Positions 36,632 to 45,030 of a stretch of 64,000 nucleotides of DNA are shown piece by piece. Below the pieces are notes generated by a model. The model was not told where the DNA came from. It saw only the letters and a list, made by a program, of their open reading frames with translations, and did not search any database. How positions within the stretch are numbered: position 1 is the stretch's first letter; every line of letters begins with the position of its first letter. The stretch is taken from positions 1-64,000 of the forward strand of contig JAYZEZ010000007.1 in assembly GCA_036337015.1 (NCBI GenBank), given 5' to 3'. The position numbers and the translations under genes were made by a program. This DNA comes from Casp-alpha2 sp036337015 (GTDB lineage: Bacteria; Pseudomonadota; Alphaproteobacteria; Rhodospirillales; Casp-alpha2).

Positions 36632-36883
36632 CTAGTTAGGCCTACGAACGTCAGATTTTTTTCCCCCGCCACCCATACTTCGGTACACAGAATCTCCTTG
36701 ATAACCGCTACGACGCTGAAGAATACGAACTTGATCGCTACTGAGCTTAGTATCTTTTTTACCCAGATAAACCCCCGGCTCATACATTATCACACGGCCC
36801 TGCTCTTCAGCTCGGCAACCTGCAAGCATTGAAGACGACAGAGCAATTAATCCTAAAATCAAAAAAATATTTATTTTTTTCAT
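36632..36883 (-). CDS. Small lipoprotein in the formate dehydrogenase operon
   Basis: This 83-residue protein has a type II signal peptide: positively charged start, hydrophobic core and lipobox LAGC, with acylation predicted at the cysteine near residue 22. The mature part is short, charged and Gly/Lys/Arg-rich. Its place between the beta and gamma subunit genes suggests a role with the periplasmic FDH. The family is not one I can name. Confidence 0.75.
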   Translation of the reverse strand: MKKINIFLILGLIALSSSMLAGCRAEEQGRVIMYEPGVYLGKKDTKLSSDQVRILQRRSGYQGDSVYRSMGGGGKKSDVRRPN

Positions 36884-36945
36884 CAGGCTTTAGCCTCGCT
36901 TGTTCATCATAACATATCCAACACAGGGAAGATTTGGTAACATAA

Positions 36946-36982
36946 CAAAAAAGGACGGCGGCAGTGTATTTACACCACCGCC
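36946..36982 (-). terminator. Rho-independent terminator after fdh3B
   Basis: On the minus strand GGCGG...CCGCC closes an inner GTGT-AAAT-ACAC stem, and a run of T follows (plus-strand AAAAAA at 36947-36952). This is the best intrinsic terminator in the window. It sits 28 bases after the beta subunit gene and should lower expression of the lipoprotein and cytochrome b relative to the catalytic dimer. Confidence 0.75.
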
Positions 36983-37009
36983 AACCCCGTGATTAACTGT
37001 CCCTAAATG

Positions 37010-37606
37010 TTAAGATCCAGCCTTTAATTGATAAGCCGTTCCCCAACCCCAGGCACCAGAGCCGAAGCCACGAGCTACAACTCTTTCACGATAGATATCA
37101 GAAATCATATCCCCGTCACCGCCAAGCAGTGCCTTTGTTGAACACATTTCAGCACAAAGTGGTAATTTACCCTCTGCAAGTCGGTTACGACCATATTTTT
37201 GGAACTCTGCGGACGAATTATCGTCTTCAGGCCCACCAGCACAGAAAGTACACTTATCCATCTTACCACGAGAACCATAATTTCCAGCTTGCGGAAATTG
37301 TGGAGCTCCAAACGGACATGCGAAAAAACAATATCCACATCCAATGCATAGATCTTTGGAATGCAAGACTACGCCTTCTTCAGACTGGTATATTGTATCC
37401 ACTGGGCAAACTGCTATGCATGGTGCATCTGAACAATGCATACAAGCTACCGAAATGGACCTTTCACCTGGTTTGCCATCGTTAATAGTGACAACCCGAC
37501 GCCGGTTGATGCCCCAAGGCACCTCGTGCTCATTTTTACAAGCCGTAACGCAAGCATTACATTCAATGCAGCGCTCGGCGTCACATAGGAACTTCATACG
37601 TGCCAT
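37010..37606 (-). CDS. fdh3B: Formate dehydrogenase iron-sulfur subunit (FDH3 beta)
   Basis: This 198-residue ferredoxin-like protein has four 4Fe-4S motifs: CIECNACVTAC, CMHCSDAPC, CIGCGYCFFAC and the more irregular set around CTFCAGG and LCAEMC. Its short form without a membrane anchor matches the FDH3 type found beside DUF3305/DUF3306 genes. It passes electrons from the catalytic subunit to cytochrome b in the periplasm. AGGAGG precedes the ATG and the gene follows the alpha subunit gene by 18 bases. Confidence 0.93.
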   Translation of the reverse strand: MARMKFLCDAERCIECNACVTACKNEHEVPWGINRRRVVTINDGKPGERSISVACMHCSDAPCIAVCPVDTIYQSEEGVVLHSKDLCIGCGYCFFACPFGAPQFPQAGNYGSRGKMDKCTFCAGGPEDDNSSAEFQKYGRNRLAEGKLPLCAEMCSTKALLGGDGDMISDIYRERVVARGFGSGAWGWGTAYQLKAGS

Positions 37607-37624
37607 GATTTTACCTCCTCAGCC

Positions 37625-40489
37625 TTACGCTGCTTCTATGCGACAAAGTGTCGCTTTGGTTTCTTGCATTTGTGTGACAGAATCATAACCATAGGTGCCA
37701 CACATGTTAGATGCCTCTCCCAACACATATGGATCGGCGCCTGATGGATATTTATCTCTCAAACTCTTTCCTTGCCAATGACCTCCAAAATGGAATGGCA
37801 TGAAGACCACACCCTGTGCAACACGATCAGTTACCAATGCTTTAATTAGCACTTTGCCACCTTCTGGTGAATGAACCCACATGTCATGTCCATCCCTGAT
37901 GCCAGCATCATTAGCATCAGTAGGATTGACTTCACAGAACATATCTTGCTGCAACTCGGCAAGCCACTTAACTGAACGACTTTCATCGCCACCACCTTCA
38001 TACTCTACCAAGCGTCCCATTGTAAGGATCGTCGGGAACTTCTTGGCATGATCAATTTTCTGAATTGAAGCATATTGGGTAGGCAAACGATATGCCTGCT
38101 TATCCTTGTACGTTTCATACTTGGGTAGCAGGTCACGTCGGTTAGTATACAACGGCTCTCGATGCAACGGTATAGGATCTGGGAATGTCCAGACCTCTAC
38201 CCGTGCTTTAGCATTACCAAAAGGAGCACAACCATGCTTAATCGCAACACGTTGGATTCCACCTGAAAGATCTGTTTTCCAGTTGGTTTTATCACCTGCA
38301 ACCTTTTTGATAGCGGCCTTTTCACTTGCCGTTAGATCCTTATCCCAACCAAGCTTTTTAAGCATGGCCATAGAGAATTGAGGATAACCATCCTTAATTT
38401 CTGAATCCGCCGGATAAGAGCCTTCAGCAAGTAAATTAGACCCCTTCCTTTGGACGCCGAACCTTGCTCTGAAGCAAAGACCGCCTTCAGCAACTGGTTT
38501 CGAAGGATCGTACAAGACAGGTGTTCCAGGATGTTTCATCTTGGCTGTACCCCAGCAAGGCCATGGCAAACCATAATAATCACCTGAAACATCACCACCC
38601 TTTGCTTTTAGGGTTGTCCTATCAAACGTGTGCTGATTTGCCATATGTGCTTTCAACCGCTCTGGTGACTGACCGGTATAACCAATAGTCCACATACCAC
38701 GATTGAATTCACGTGTTACATCTTCAATAACCGGCTCATTGTTCTTCACTTTTATATTTTTCAAGTACGGCTTTTCAAATCCAAATTTCTTGGCAAACAA
38801 ATACATGATTTCATGATCTGTCTTTGCCTCAAAAGCCGGATCAAAGACTTTATCGCGCCACTGCAATGAGCGGTTCGATGCTGTCACAGACCCATAAGTC
38901 TCGAACTGAGTTGCCGCTGGAAGAACATACACACCATCTTGGCGGTCTGGAATGACAGAGGCGAAAGTCGGCACCGGATCAATAATTACCATAATGTCGA
39001 GTTTTTCCATCGCCTTTTTCATATCCGGCAAGCGGGTTTGTGAATTACAAGCATGCCCCCATAACACCATTGCGCGCAAATTATCCGGCTGATCCATGTT
39101 CTTTTTATTTTCCAGAACACCGTCAATCCATCTAGAAACTGGGAACCCTTTTGATTCCATAAGTTTTTTAGAAGCAAATCGCTTCAGCATATAATCATAT
39201 GGAACGTCCCAAACACGTGCCCAGTGTTTCCATGAACCAGTCTTCAGTCCGTAGTAACCAGGAAGGGAGTGAGATAAAATACAGAAATCAGTAGCTCCCT
39301 GCACGTTGTCATGGCCACGAAAGATGTTTGCTCCTCCACCTTGCGTACCTATATTACCCAAAGCTAGCTGCATTGTGCAGTATGCACGGGTATTGTTATT
39401 ACCATTAGTATGCTGGGTTCCACCCATACACCAAACGATTGTGCCTGGGCGATTATTTGCCAATGTCCTTGCAACCCTACGCAACTGCGAACCAGGAACT
39501 CCAGTAACATTTTCAGTTTCCTCTGGCGTCCATTTCTTCACTTCAGCGCGGACTTTATCCATGCCCCAAACTCGCTGTTTTATGTAAGCCTTATCTTCCC
39601 AACCGTTTTCAAAGATATGCCAAAGAATACCCCAAATCAGCGCTACATCAGTACCCGGACGAAACTGCACAAATTCATCAGCATGTGCTGCAGTTCGAGT
39701 AAACCGAGGGTCACAAACAATCACAGCAGCGTTGTTTTGTTCTTTAGCCTTAAGGATATGCTGAACTGCCACAGGATGGGCTTCAGCAGCATTTGAGCCA
39801 ATCATAAAAATTGCCCGCGAATTATGCATATCATTAAAAGAATTAGTCATTGCTCCATAGCCCCAGGTATTTGCAACACCTGCAACTGTAGTTGAATGAC
39901 AAATCCGTGCTTGATGATCGCCGTTATTCGAGCCCCAAAAGGCATAGAACTTTCGGAATAAATACGATTGCTCATTACTAAATTTTGCTGAACCAAGCCA
40001 ATATACAGAGTCTGGACCGGAGGTCTTACGAATCTCCAGCATCTTATCCCCTATCTCATTAATCGCTTGGTCCCAAGACAACTTAACCCATTTACCACCA
40101 GATAATTTCATCGGATAGCGTAGGCGTCTGTCATTATGTGCATGCTCTCGTACAGATGCACCTTTAGCACAATGAGCACCCAGATTAATGGGGCTGTCAA
40201 AACCTGGTTCTTGTCCGACCCAAACACCATTATCAACTTCAGCAACTACCGTACATCCTACTGCACAGTGGGTACAAACAGATTTTATTTTCTTCATTTC
40301 CTTGGCAGCGGCTGCTTTTGCCTGCTTAACCATACCTAGCGGCATGACCGAAGCAAGTGCTGCGCCTCCAGCGGTTACTCCCGAACGCTTCAGGAATGCT
40401 CGGCGATCCATCGAACCACCTATAACGCCGGCCAAGGCCTTTTTTAAACGGGGGCCATTCGCTACCCCGTCGCTCGTTTTTGTGAGCAT
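37625..40489 (-). CDS. fdh3A: Tat-exported formate dehydrogenase catalytic subunit (FDH3 alpha)
   Basis: This 954-residue molybdopterin oxidoreductase has a Tat signal DRRAFLKRSG about 28 residues in, followed by a hydrophobic stretch and AKA. A 4Fe-4S motif (CTHCAVGCTV) and the catalytic cysteine in ARICHSTTVAG (about Cys197) follow; there is no selenocysteine. The rest has the normal MGD-binding domains. It works on the periplasmic side and oxidises formate, giving electrons to the quinone pool through beta and gamma. AAGGAGG precedes the ATG. Tungsten or molybdenum may be bound. Confidence 0.94.
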   Translation of the reverse strand: MLTKTSDGVANGPRLKKALAGVIGGSMDRRAFLKRSGVTAGGAALASVMPLGMVKQAKAAAAKEMKKIKSVCTHCAVGCTVVAEVDNGVWVGQEPGFDSPINLGAHCAKGASVREHAHNDRRLRYPMKLSGGKWVKLSWDQAINEIGDKMLEIRKTSGPDSVYWLGSAKFSNEQSYLFRKFYAFWGSNNGDHQARICHSTTVAGVANTWGYGAMTNSFNDMHNSRAIFMIGSNAAEAHPVAVQHILKAKEQNNAAVIVCDPRFTRTAAHADEFVQFRPGTDVALIWGILWHIFENGWEDKAYIKQRVWGMDKVRAEVKKWTPEETENVTGVPGSQLRRVARTLANNRPGTIVWCMGGTQHTNGNNNTRAYCTMQLALGNIGTQGGGANIFRGHDNVQGATDFCILSHSLPGYYGLKTGSWKHWARVWDVPYDYMLKRFASKKLMESKGFPVSRWIDGVLENKKNMDQPDNLRAMVLWGHACNSQTRLPDMKKAMEKLDIMVIIDPVPTFASVIPDRQDGVYVLPAATQFETYGSVTASNRSLQWRDKVFDPAFEAKTDHEIMYLFAKKFGFEKPYLKNIKVKNNEPVIEDVTREFNRGMWTIGYTGQSPERLKAHMANQHTFDRTTLKAKGGDVSGDYYGLPWPCWGTAKMKHPGTPVLYDPSKPVAEGGLCFRARFGVQRKGSNLLAEGSYPADSEIKDGYPQFSMAMLKKLGWDKDLTASEKAAIKKVAGDKTNWKTDLSGGIQRVAIKHGCAPFGNAKARVEVWTFPDPIPLHREPLYTNRRDLLPKYETYKDKQAYRLPTQYASIQKIDHAKKFPTILTMGRLVEYEGGGDESRSVKWLAELQQDMFCEVNPTDANDAGIRDGHDMWVHSPEGGKVLIKALVTDRVAQGVVFMPFHFGGHWQGKSLRDKYPSGADPYVLGEASNMCGTYGYDSVTQMQETKATLCRIEAA

Positions 40490-40511
40490 TAGATGCCTCC
40501 TTTTAATTTAG

Positions 40512-40706
40512 TTAAAACCTTGCCAATTCATAATATTTTTTGACGTGTTTCGTCTCTTGATAGCCACTTCCAGTCTTACCTGCAGGCATATTCGCCTTTA
40601 CAGGTTTTGATTTTGAAGCAATTGCTGCTACTCCTGCAGTCGCACCCACAAAACCTGCAGCCTTAATAAAGTTTCGTCGGGGAATAGTTTTTCTTATTTC
40701 TGTCAT
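40512..40706 (-). CDS. Small Tat-signal protein of formate dehydrogenase loci (FdhX type)
   Basis: This 64-residue protein starts with a twin-arginine signal, PRRNFIKAAGFVGATAGVAA, and ends with a short tail (KHVKKYYELARF). Such small proteins are found next to periplasmic formate dehydrogenases (the formate_TAT family). It likely helps export or assembly. AAGGAG precedes the ATG. It lies 22 bases upstream of fdh3A on the same strand. Confidence 0.85.
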   Translation of the reverse strand: MTEIRKTIPRRNFIKAAGFVGATAGVAAIASKSKPVKANMPAGKTGSGYQETKHVKKYYELARF

Positions 40707-40787
40707 CTCTATCTTCTCCTTAAATAGCTCCCTAATAATAAAAGTCTCACAAGCATTATCTACAATACTTCTCGCATAATTATCTCT

Positions 40788-41474
40788 CTAGTCCTCTATC
40801 TCAAAACCACTTGCCTCTATAGCCATAAATAATCGACCGATTGTTCCTACCGGCATATAGATTACAGCTGAATCAGCACGTTCTAAATCTGAAAAAAACT
40901 GGCCCACCCAAGGTGCCATATGGTTTAAAAAAATCTTTTTTTGAGTTTCTAGGCCTGGTCTCTCCCCCAATGCACCTGTAATTAATCCATGCATGATCTC
41001 ACAAAGGTATGCAATATGATCTTCCGGTTCACTTGACAAACCTGATGCCTCAATACCTAAGGAAATCATATCTCGGCGCAGATTAGCTAGCGGTTTTTCA
41101 TAGACGAACCCAGTAAGGTAATGCGAAGCATATGGGTTTAATTCACCACCAGACCCCATACCATAAAATAGAAGGGTATATTCTTCCTCGGCGTTACTAC
41201 GAACAGCTCGACTTGCCACAGCACCGAGTGAAATAAGCGCTTTACCCAGGTCAGTATCAGCAACAACTGTTTCATTTTTCAAAGCACGTAAAATTACCAA
41301 CGTGTCATCATCTAACGGCTCTCCTAGCACACGAGCTAACAGGCCATACAAATGCGCACGCTGTAAATCCACTTCGGATAAACCGCTTTGCTCTGAAGTA
41401 TCGAATTTTCCGGAGGGATTTAGCCCAGTTTGAGCCTCATCTCTACTCTTCCCCAATGATTGGGTAGAAAGCAA
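40788..41474 (-). CDS. TorD/DmsD-family maturation chaperone for formate dehydrogenase
   Basis: The start is placed at TTG (41474): AAGGGG lies 9 bases before it. The longer frame to 41570 would have to translate through a perfect hairpin and gives an unlikely sequence. From this start the product is ~228 residues and entirely helical. The TorD signature includes EEEYTLLFYGMGSGGELNPY and SSEPEDHIAYLCEIM. Such chaperones hold the Tat signal of a molybdoenzyme until the cofactor is in. The next genes on the strand are fdhX and fdh3A. Confidence 0.82.
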   Translation of the reverse strand: MLSTQSLGKSRDEAQTGLNPSGKFDTSEQSGLSEVDLQRAHLYGLLARVLGEPLDDDTLVILRALKNETVVADTDLGKALISLGAVASRAVRSNAEEEYTLLFYGMGSGGELNPYASHYLTGFVYEKPLANLRRDMISLGIEASGLSSEPEDHIAYLCEIMHGLITGALGERPGLETQKKIFLNHMAPWVGQFFSDLERADSAVIYMPVGTIGRLFMAIEASGFEIED

Positions 41475-41499
41475 TTTGAAGTTCCCCTTAATCTTCCGA

Positions 41500-41633
41500 G
41501 CCTGTTGCGATTTTTGCAACAGGCACGGCGCCCTTCCCAATTGAACCCTGAACGTCCACTTCCTGAGCATTTATCGTCAGGATTACGGAACTTAAACCAT
41601 TTCTACCCTATAACTGATATAGCCAATATCAGT
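41500..41633 (-). other. Structured leader of the torD-fdh3 mRNA
   Basis: Two perfect stems lie in the ~230-base leader: ACTGATAT...ATATCAGT (41613-41633, 5-base loop) and GCCTGTTGC...GCAACAGGC (41500-41524, 7-base loop). The second ends 25 bases before the TTG start. A short GAAG/CTTC pair then flanks the AAGGGG. The leader before the polyferredoxin gene (48525-48599) has a similar end. Regulation at the RNA level is possible. The rest of the gene-free stretch 41475-41901 is AT-rich with a candidate promoter. Confidence 0.4.
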
Positions 41634-41712
41634 AATGAAATGCTTACGTCAAAGCTCGCTAACTTAGTAAACTCCATAACTTTTTTTTTTGGTAATCATA
41701 ACCAATAGCTAT

Positions 41713-41742
41713 AGTATCATTTTTTTTTAGCTATATTGTCAA
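41713..41742 (-). promoter_or_regulatory. Possible promoter for torD-fdhX-fdh3AB
   Basis: On the minus strand TTGACA (plus 41737-41742) is followed after 18 bases by GATACT (plus 41713-41718). A copy of AGCTATA flanks each side. A transcript would have a ~230-base leader containing two hairpins. Confidence 0.4.
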
Positions 41743-41901
41743 CAACTATAATTATTCTCATTGGAAAAATTATTAGATCATATCTTGCGAAAATTAACCT
41801 TTGACAATTTTACTATTATTACAATGACTTAATTAAATTGAAAAAAATAATTATAGAATTTTATTTTTAGATACTCCCAAAATTAATGATCAAGTTAATT
41901 C

Positions 41902-42771
41902 TTAGTTTGCATCCTCGGGCGGACGAACGTCACTTTTTCTCTGCCCGCTCTCCAAATTAGCCTCTTCTTTATCTTCAGAACTCTTGCTTAAATTATCGTC
42001 GTTAGCAGTAATAGTTTCTTTTTCACTGCTTTCATTTTTTTTGTCTTTATAACCCTCATGACCTTCATCTTGATAACCCTCATGACCTTCATCTTGGTCT
42101 TCGCCATCACCAAGATCATCGTCACTCCCTTCAACCTCATCGTCAAATCCGTAACCCTTTCCAGCTTTATAATCACTATTGGCCGCAGATATTAGTTTAT
42201 CAATAAATCGAAAGTTTTCGTCGTAATCGTCGAGCCCATCTCGAAAATTAAAAAATGGGCTACTTGCCCATAATGCTTTAAAAGCACGACGTTTTAAAAA
42301 ATCGGGAACGTTTGCCTTAAAAAAAGGCGTAAAGTCAGAATCCTTATTAAGTGTTTCAACAGGTGGCAAATTCTGAACAGCCTCGGCCTGTTCAGGTGTA
42401 AGCTCTTTTGCATCATCTTCAACTTCGATTAGTCCTTCGGATGAAGAATCTTTATCAGTTTCGACTTTAAGATTAACCATAGCCAAAGCATCTTTTGGCG
42501 CAGCCTCATATTCTGTTTCCCCATCTTCAGGCATTGCTAAGGGTGGCATGGGCTGAACAAAACCCTTTTCATTTAATACCTCTCTCACTCTAACTACACT
42601 AGGATCTTGAGAAGCAATCGACGAATCTGAGAGCATTTCTTCTAATTCATCTGAATTTACATCTTTGTTTTGTCTATCTTTATTTTTTGGAACTTCTTTT
42701 TTTGCACCTGATTTTTTTAACCTAGACCACCTTGAAAATCTACCTTCCGATCCTACCCCTCCCTTTCTCAT
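41902..42771 (-). CDS. DUF3306 protein of formate dehydrogenase clusters
   Basis: This 289-residue acidic protein has the DUF3306 marks: FSRWSRLK near the start, and DFTPFFKANVPDFLKRRA followed by ALWASSPFFN and DGLDDYDENF at about residues 155-205. The last ~80 residues are an extra Asp/Glu-rich tail with an exact repeat of DEGHEGY. DUF3306 and DUF3305 genes accompany FDH3 and probably act in its maturation; the exact role is not known. It overlaps the DUF3305 gene by 4 bases. Confidence 0.85.
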   Translation of the reverse strand: MRKGGVGSEGRFSRWSRLKKSGAKKEVPKNKDRQNKDVNSDELEEMLSDSSIASQDPSVVRVREVLNEKGFVQPMPPLAMPEDGETEYEAAPKDALAMVNLKVETDKDSSSEGLIEVEDDAKELTPEQAEAVQNLPPVETLNKDSDFTPFFKANVPDFLKRRAFKALWASSPFFNFRDGLDDYDENFRFIDKLISAANSDYKAGKGYGFDDEVEGSDDDLGDGEDQDEGHEGYQDEGHEGYKDKKNESSEKETITANDDNLSKSSEDKEEANLESGQRKSDVRPPEDAN

Positions 42772-43328
42772 TGTCTTGTTTCCCTATCTCCGTGTGGACG
42801 GTCTCTCCCCTTGCGAGGATCATATGCTTTCTTTTTACGTTTTTTAAACACCACATCAACGTGGTGACGTTCTATGAATTTTAAAACCCAATCAACAATT
42901 TCTGGTGGCATATAAACACCTTCTACAATCTGATCTGCATCTTCTGTGTAACTTTCCGCCTCATAGGGACAAGCAGTTGCTAAAAAAGGTAAAAATTCTG
43001 GATCCAACTCTTCTTCACCTGGTGACAACACAATATAAATAGCGGGACAATCTTCAGATAAATTCTTTCGGTATCCCTCCGTCTCACCAGCGTGCAAATC
43101 TAAATTTAAATTACCAGCATGGTAATGAACCCAATTTTTGCCACTCCTAAGCTCTCGCCATTCATCAGTAACGTCTTTTGGTGGAGCGTTTATTATTACA
43201 GAGATTGGTGAGAACACGTATTCTTGCCATGGGTTGTCAATTTTCCTACGCTCAATAACAATCCCTAATGAAACCCTTTCACATGTTGAGCTTATAACTT
43301 TGGCATTCAAAACATTCCTTTTGTTCAT
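42768..43328 (-). CDS. DUF3305 protein of formate dehydrogenase clusters
   Basis: This 186-residue protein resembles DUF3305: NPWQEYVFSPISVI, then W..L..G..W.HYHAGNLNLDLHAGETEGY and PAIYIVL. The C-terminus is short and basic (KKRKKKAYDPRKGRD). It lies 2 bases after mobA and overlaps the DUF3306 gene, making it part of one operon with fdhD and mobA. It likely helps make or load the FDH3 enzyme. Confidence 0.85.
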   Translation of the reverse strand: MNKRNVLNAKVISSTCERVSLGIVIERRKIDNPWQEYVFSPISVIINAPPKDVTDEWRELRSGKNWVHYHAGNLNLDLHAGETEGYRKNLSEDCPAIYIVLSPGEEELDPEFLPFLATACPYEAESYTEDADQIVEGVYMPPEIVDWVLKFIERHHVDVVFKKRKKKAYDPRKGRDRPHGDRETRQ

Positions 43329-43330
43329 GT

Positions 43331-43945
43331 TTATGTCTTTCCCAATGCTAAAATTTTTTCTGCCTCGACCAAGTTTTCGGGAGTATTTACGTTAAAAAAG
43401 GGATCAAAGGGTTCAGTTGAAAATTCGACCTCAACTAATTTGTAGCGGGCCGTCCAATCGTCAATCTTACGCACATTTTCATTAACCATAGCATGACGCA
43501 AATGATCCGCTAAATTTACCGGCCAAATTCCGAATACTGGATGAGACCACCCATTTGAACATGCGCAAGCAAGTTCAGCGTCGCCATTCACGACCGCAGC
43601 CGTTAATCTGTTTACTAGGTCTAATGGAAAATACGGGGCGTCTGAAGGAAATGTTGCAACCCATTCTACTTTTGGTGCATTAATTTCTGCCCATTCCATG
43701 CCTGTCAACACACCTGCCAGAGGACCAGCAAACCCCTCTATGACATCTGAAATCACTTCCAGCCCATAATTTTGAAACCGTCTGACATCCCCATTTGCAT
43801 TAATAATCATCGTTGTCACTTGGGTTTGTGCACGTTCAATTATATGCTCCATCATCGGACGCCCACCAAGCAAAATCGAGCCCTTATCTCCTCCACCCAT
43901 TCGGAGCGCCTGACCACCAGCCAACAATACGCCAAGAATAGTCAT
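43331..43945 (-). CDS. mobA: Molybdenum cofactor guanylyltransferase MobA
   Basis: This 204-residue protein has the nucleotidyltransferase loop LLAGGQALRMGGGDKGSILL with the conserved Lys, then GPLAGVLTGMEWA and a TFPSDAPYFP metal-binding segment. MobA joins GMP to molybdopterin to form MGD, the cofactor of both formate dehydrogenases. It overlaps the end of fdhD by 4 bases. Confidence 0.93.
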   Translation of the reverse strand: MTILGVLLAGGQALRMGGGDKGSILLGGRPMMEHIIERAQTQVTTMIINANGDVRRFQNYGLEVISDVIEGFAGPLAGVLTGMEWAEINAPKVEWVATFPSDAPYFPLDLVNRLTAAVVNGDAELACACSNGWSHPVFGIWPVNLADHLRHAMVNENVRKIDDWTARYKLVEVEFSTEPFDPFFNVNTPENLVEAEKILALGKT

Positions 43946-44814
43946 TCCTTTAATTGCACCCTTTCTAAATCAGATTCTGCTGTAGCATCGTAAATTATAT
44001 TATCCTCACCGGAGAGCACCACGAAACGCTTTCCTCGAACACGACCAATTAGTGTCAATCCAACTTTGCGAGCTAATTCCACTCCCCAGGCAGTAAAGCC
44101 AGAACGTGACGCTAAGATTGGTATACCCATTTGCACAGTTTTTATGATCATCTCACTAGTTAGACGGCCCGTAGTATAAAAAATTTTATCATCACCATCT
44201 ATGCCGTGCTTAAACATATAGCCAGCAACTTTATCTATAGCATTATGGCGACCCACATCTTCCATATAAAGAAGCACTTTATCCTTTTTAGCTAATACGC
44301 AACCATGAATAGCGCCTGCTTCTAGGTATAAACTTGGATGTATATTAATTTTTTTAATTAAGTCAAAAAGCCAGGAAGTTTTGACTGATGCATTAGTAGG
44401 CAGTTTGACATCCTCAAATTTTTCCAAGACATCACCAAATACTGTCCCCTGAGCACAACCCGAAGTAAGTGTTTTCTTTTTAAGCTTTTCCTCATAATTA
44501 GTATTACGGGCTGTACGCACTACTATGGTATCGATGTCTTCATCATAATCAATACCTGTGATTTCATCATCAGGTAGCAACATATTTTGATTAACTAAAT
44601 AACCTATAGCCATGTACTCAGGATAATCACAGATTGACATCATAGTAACGATTTCTTGGTTATTAAGAAAAAGTGTCAAAGGCCTCTCAACTGTCACGGA
44701 TATCTCAAAAGGGTTACCATTTTGATCCGCTCCTGTAACCTGCTCTGTTAACAGCGGATTTTTTGGATCAGGCATAATTAAATTTTCTTCTGAGCTCATT
44801 CGACCACCAATCAA
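43942..44814 (-). CDS. fdhD: Formate dehydrogenase sulfurtransferase FdhD
   Basis: This 290-residue protein has the FdhD fold: ERPLTLFLNNQEIVTMM near the start, then GAIHGCVLAKKDKVLLYMED VGRHNAIDKV (two adjoining segments) and STRSGFTAWGVELA-like SRSGFTA. FdhD moves sulfur from IscS to the MGD cofactor, needed for active formate dehydrogenase. The sulfur-carrying loop here is TSGCAQGTVFG with one cysteine; the E. coli protein has two in this loop. It is the first gene of the minus-strand operon, divergent from tupB. Confidence 0.93.
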   Translation of the reverse strand: MIGGRMSSEENLIMPDPKNPLLTEQVTGADQNGNPFEISVTVERPLTLFLNNQEIVTMMSICDYPEYMAIGYLVNQNMLLPDDEITGIDYDEDIDTIVVRTARNTNYEEKLKKKTLTSGCAQGTVFGDVLEKFEDVKLPTNASVKTSWLFDLIKKINIHPSLYLEAGAIHGCVLAKKDKVLLYMEDVGRHNAIDKVAGYMFKHGIDGDDKIFYTTGRLTSEMIIKTVQMGIPILASRSGFTAWGVELARKVGLTLIGRVRGKRFVVLSGEDNIIYDATAESDLERVQLKE

Positions 44815-44904
44815 TAGTTAACCTAGATTTATCATCAAAATAAAATTTTATATTTTAAGTCAAACAAATCTTAAATGACTATGGATACCAAAAGTAAGTA
44901 ATTC

Positions 44905-44996
44905 AAGTGATGAAAAAAAAGAAAATCACTTTAAAAGTTTTAAAATTATTTTGCATTTAAATGTTTAAATTACATTATTTATAATATAACTGTAAT
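44905..44996. promoter_or_regulatory. Inverted repeats in the fdhD-tupB divergent region
   Basis: AAGTGAT...ATCACTT (44905-44931, 13-base spacer) and ATTACA-N16-TGTAAT (44969-44996) are perfect inverted repeats in the 216-base AT-rich gap between divergent fdhD and tupB. They are candidate operators for a tungstate or molybdate sensor. No ModE box could be recognised with confidence. Confidence 0.3.
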
Positions 44997-45030
44997 ATAA
45001 ACATGAAATAGTATAATTTTAGGCAATAAA

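Noticed and set aside
37625..40489. Selenocysteine formate dehydrogenase
   Set aside because: The catalytic position is an ordinary cysteine codon and there is no in-frame TGA.
41475..41570. Longer N-terminus of the TorD-like protein
   Set aside because: It would translate through a perfect 9-bp hairpin, lacks a ribosome binding site and adds unlikely sequence; the TTG at 41474 has AAGGGG before it.
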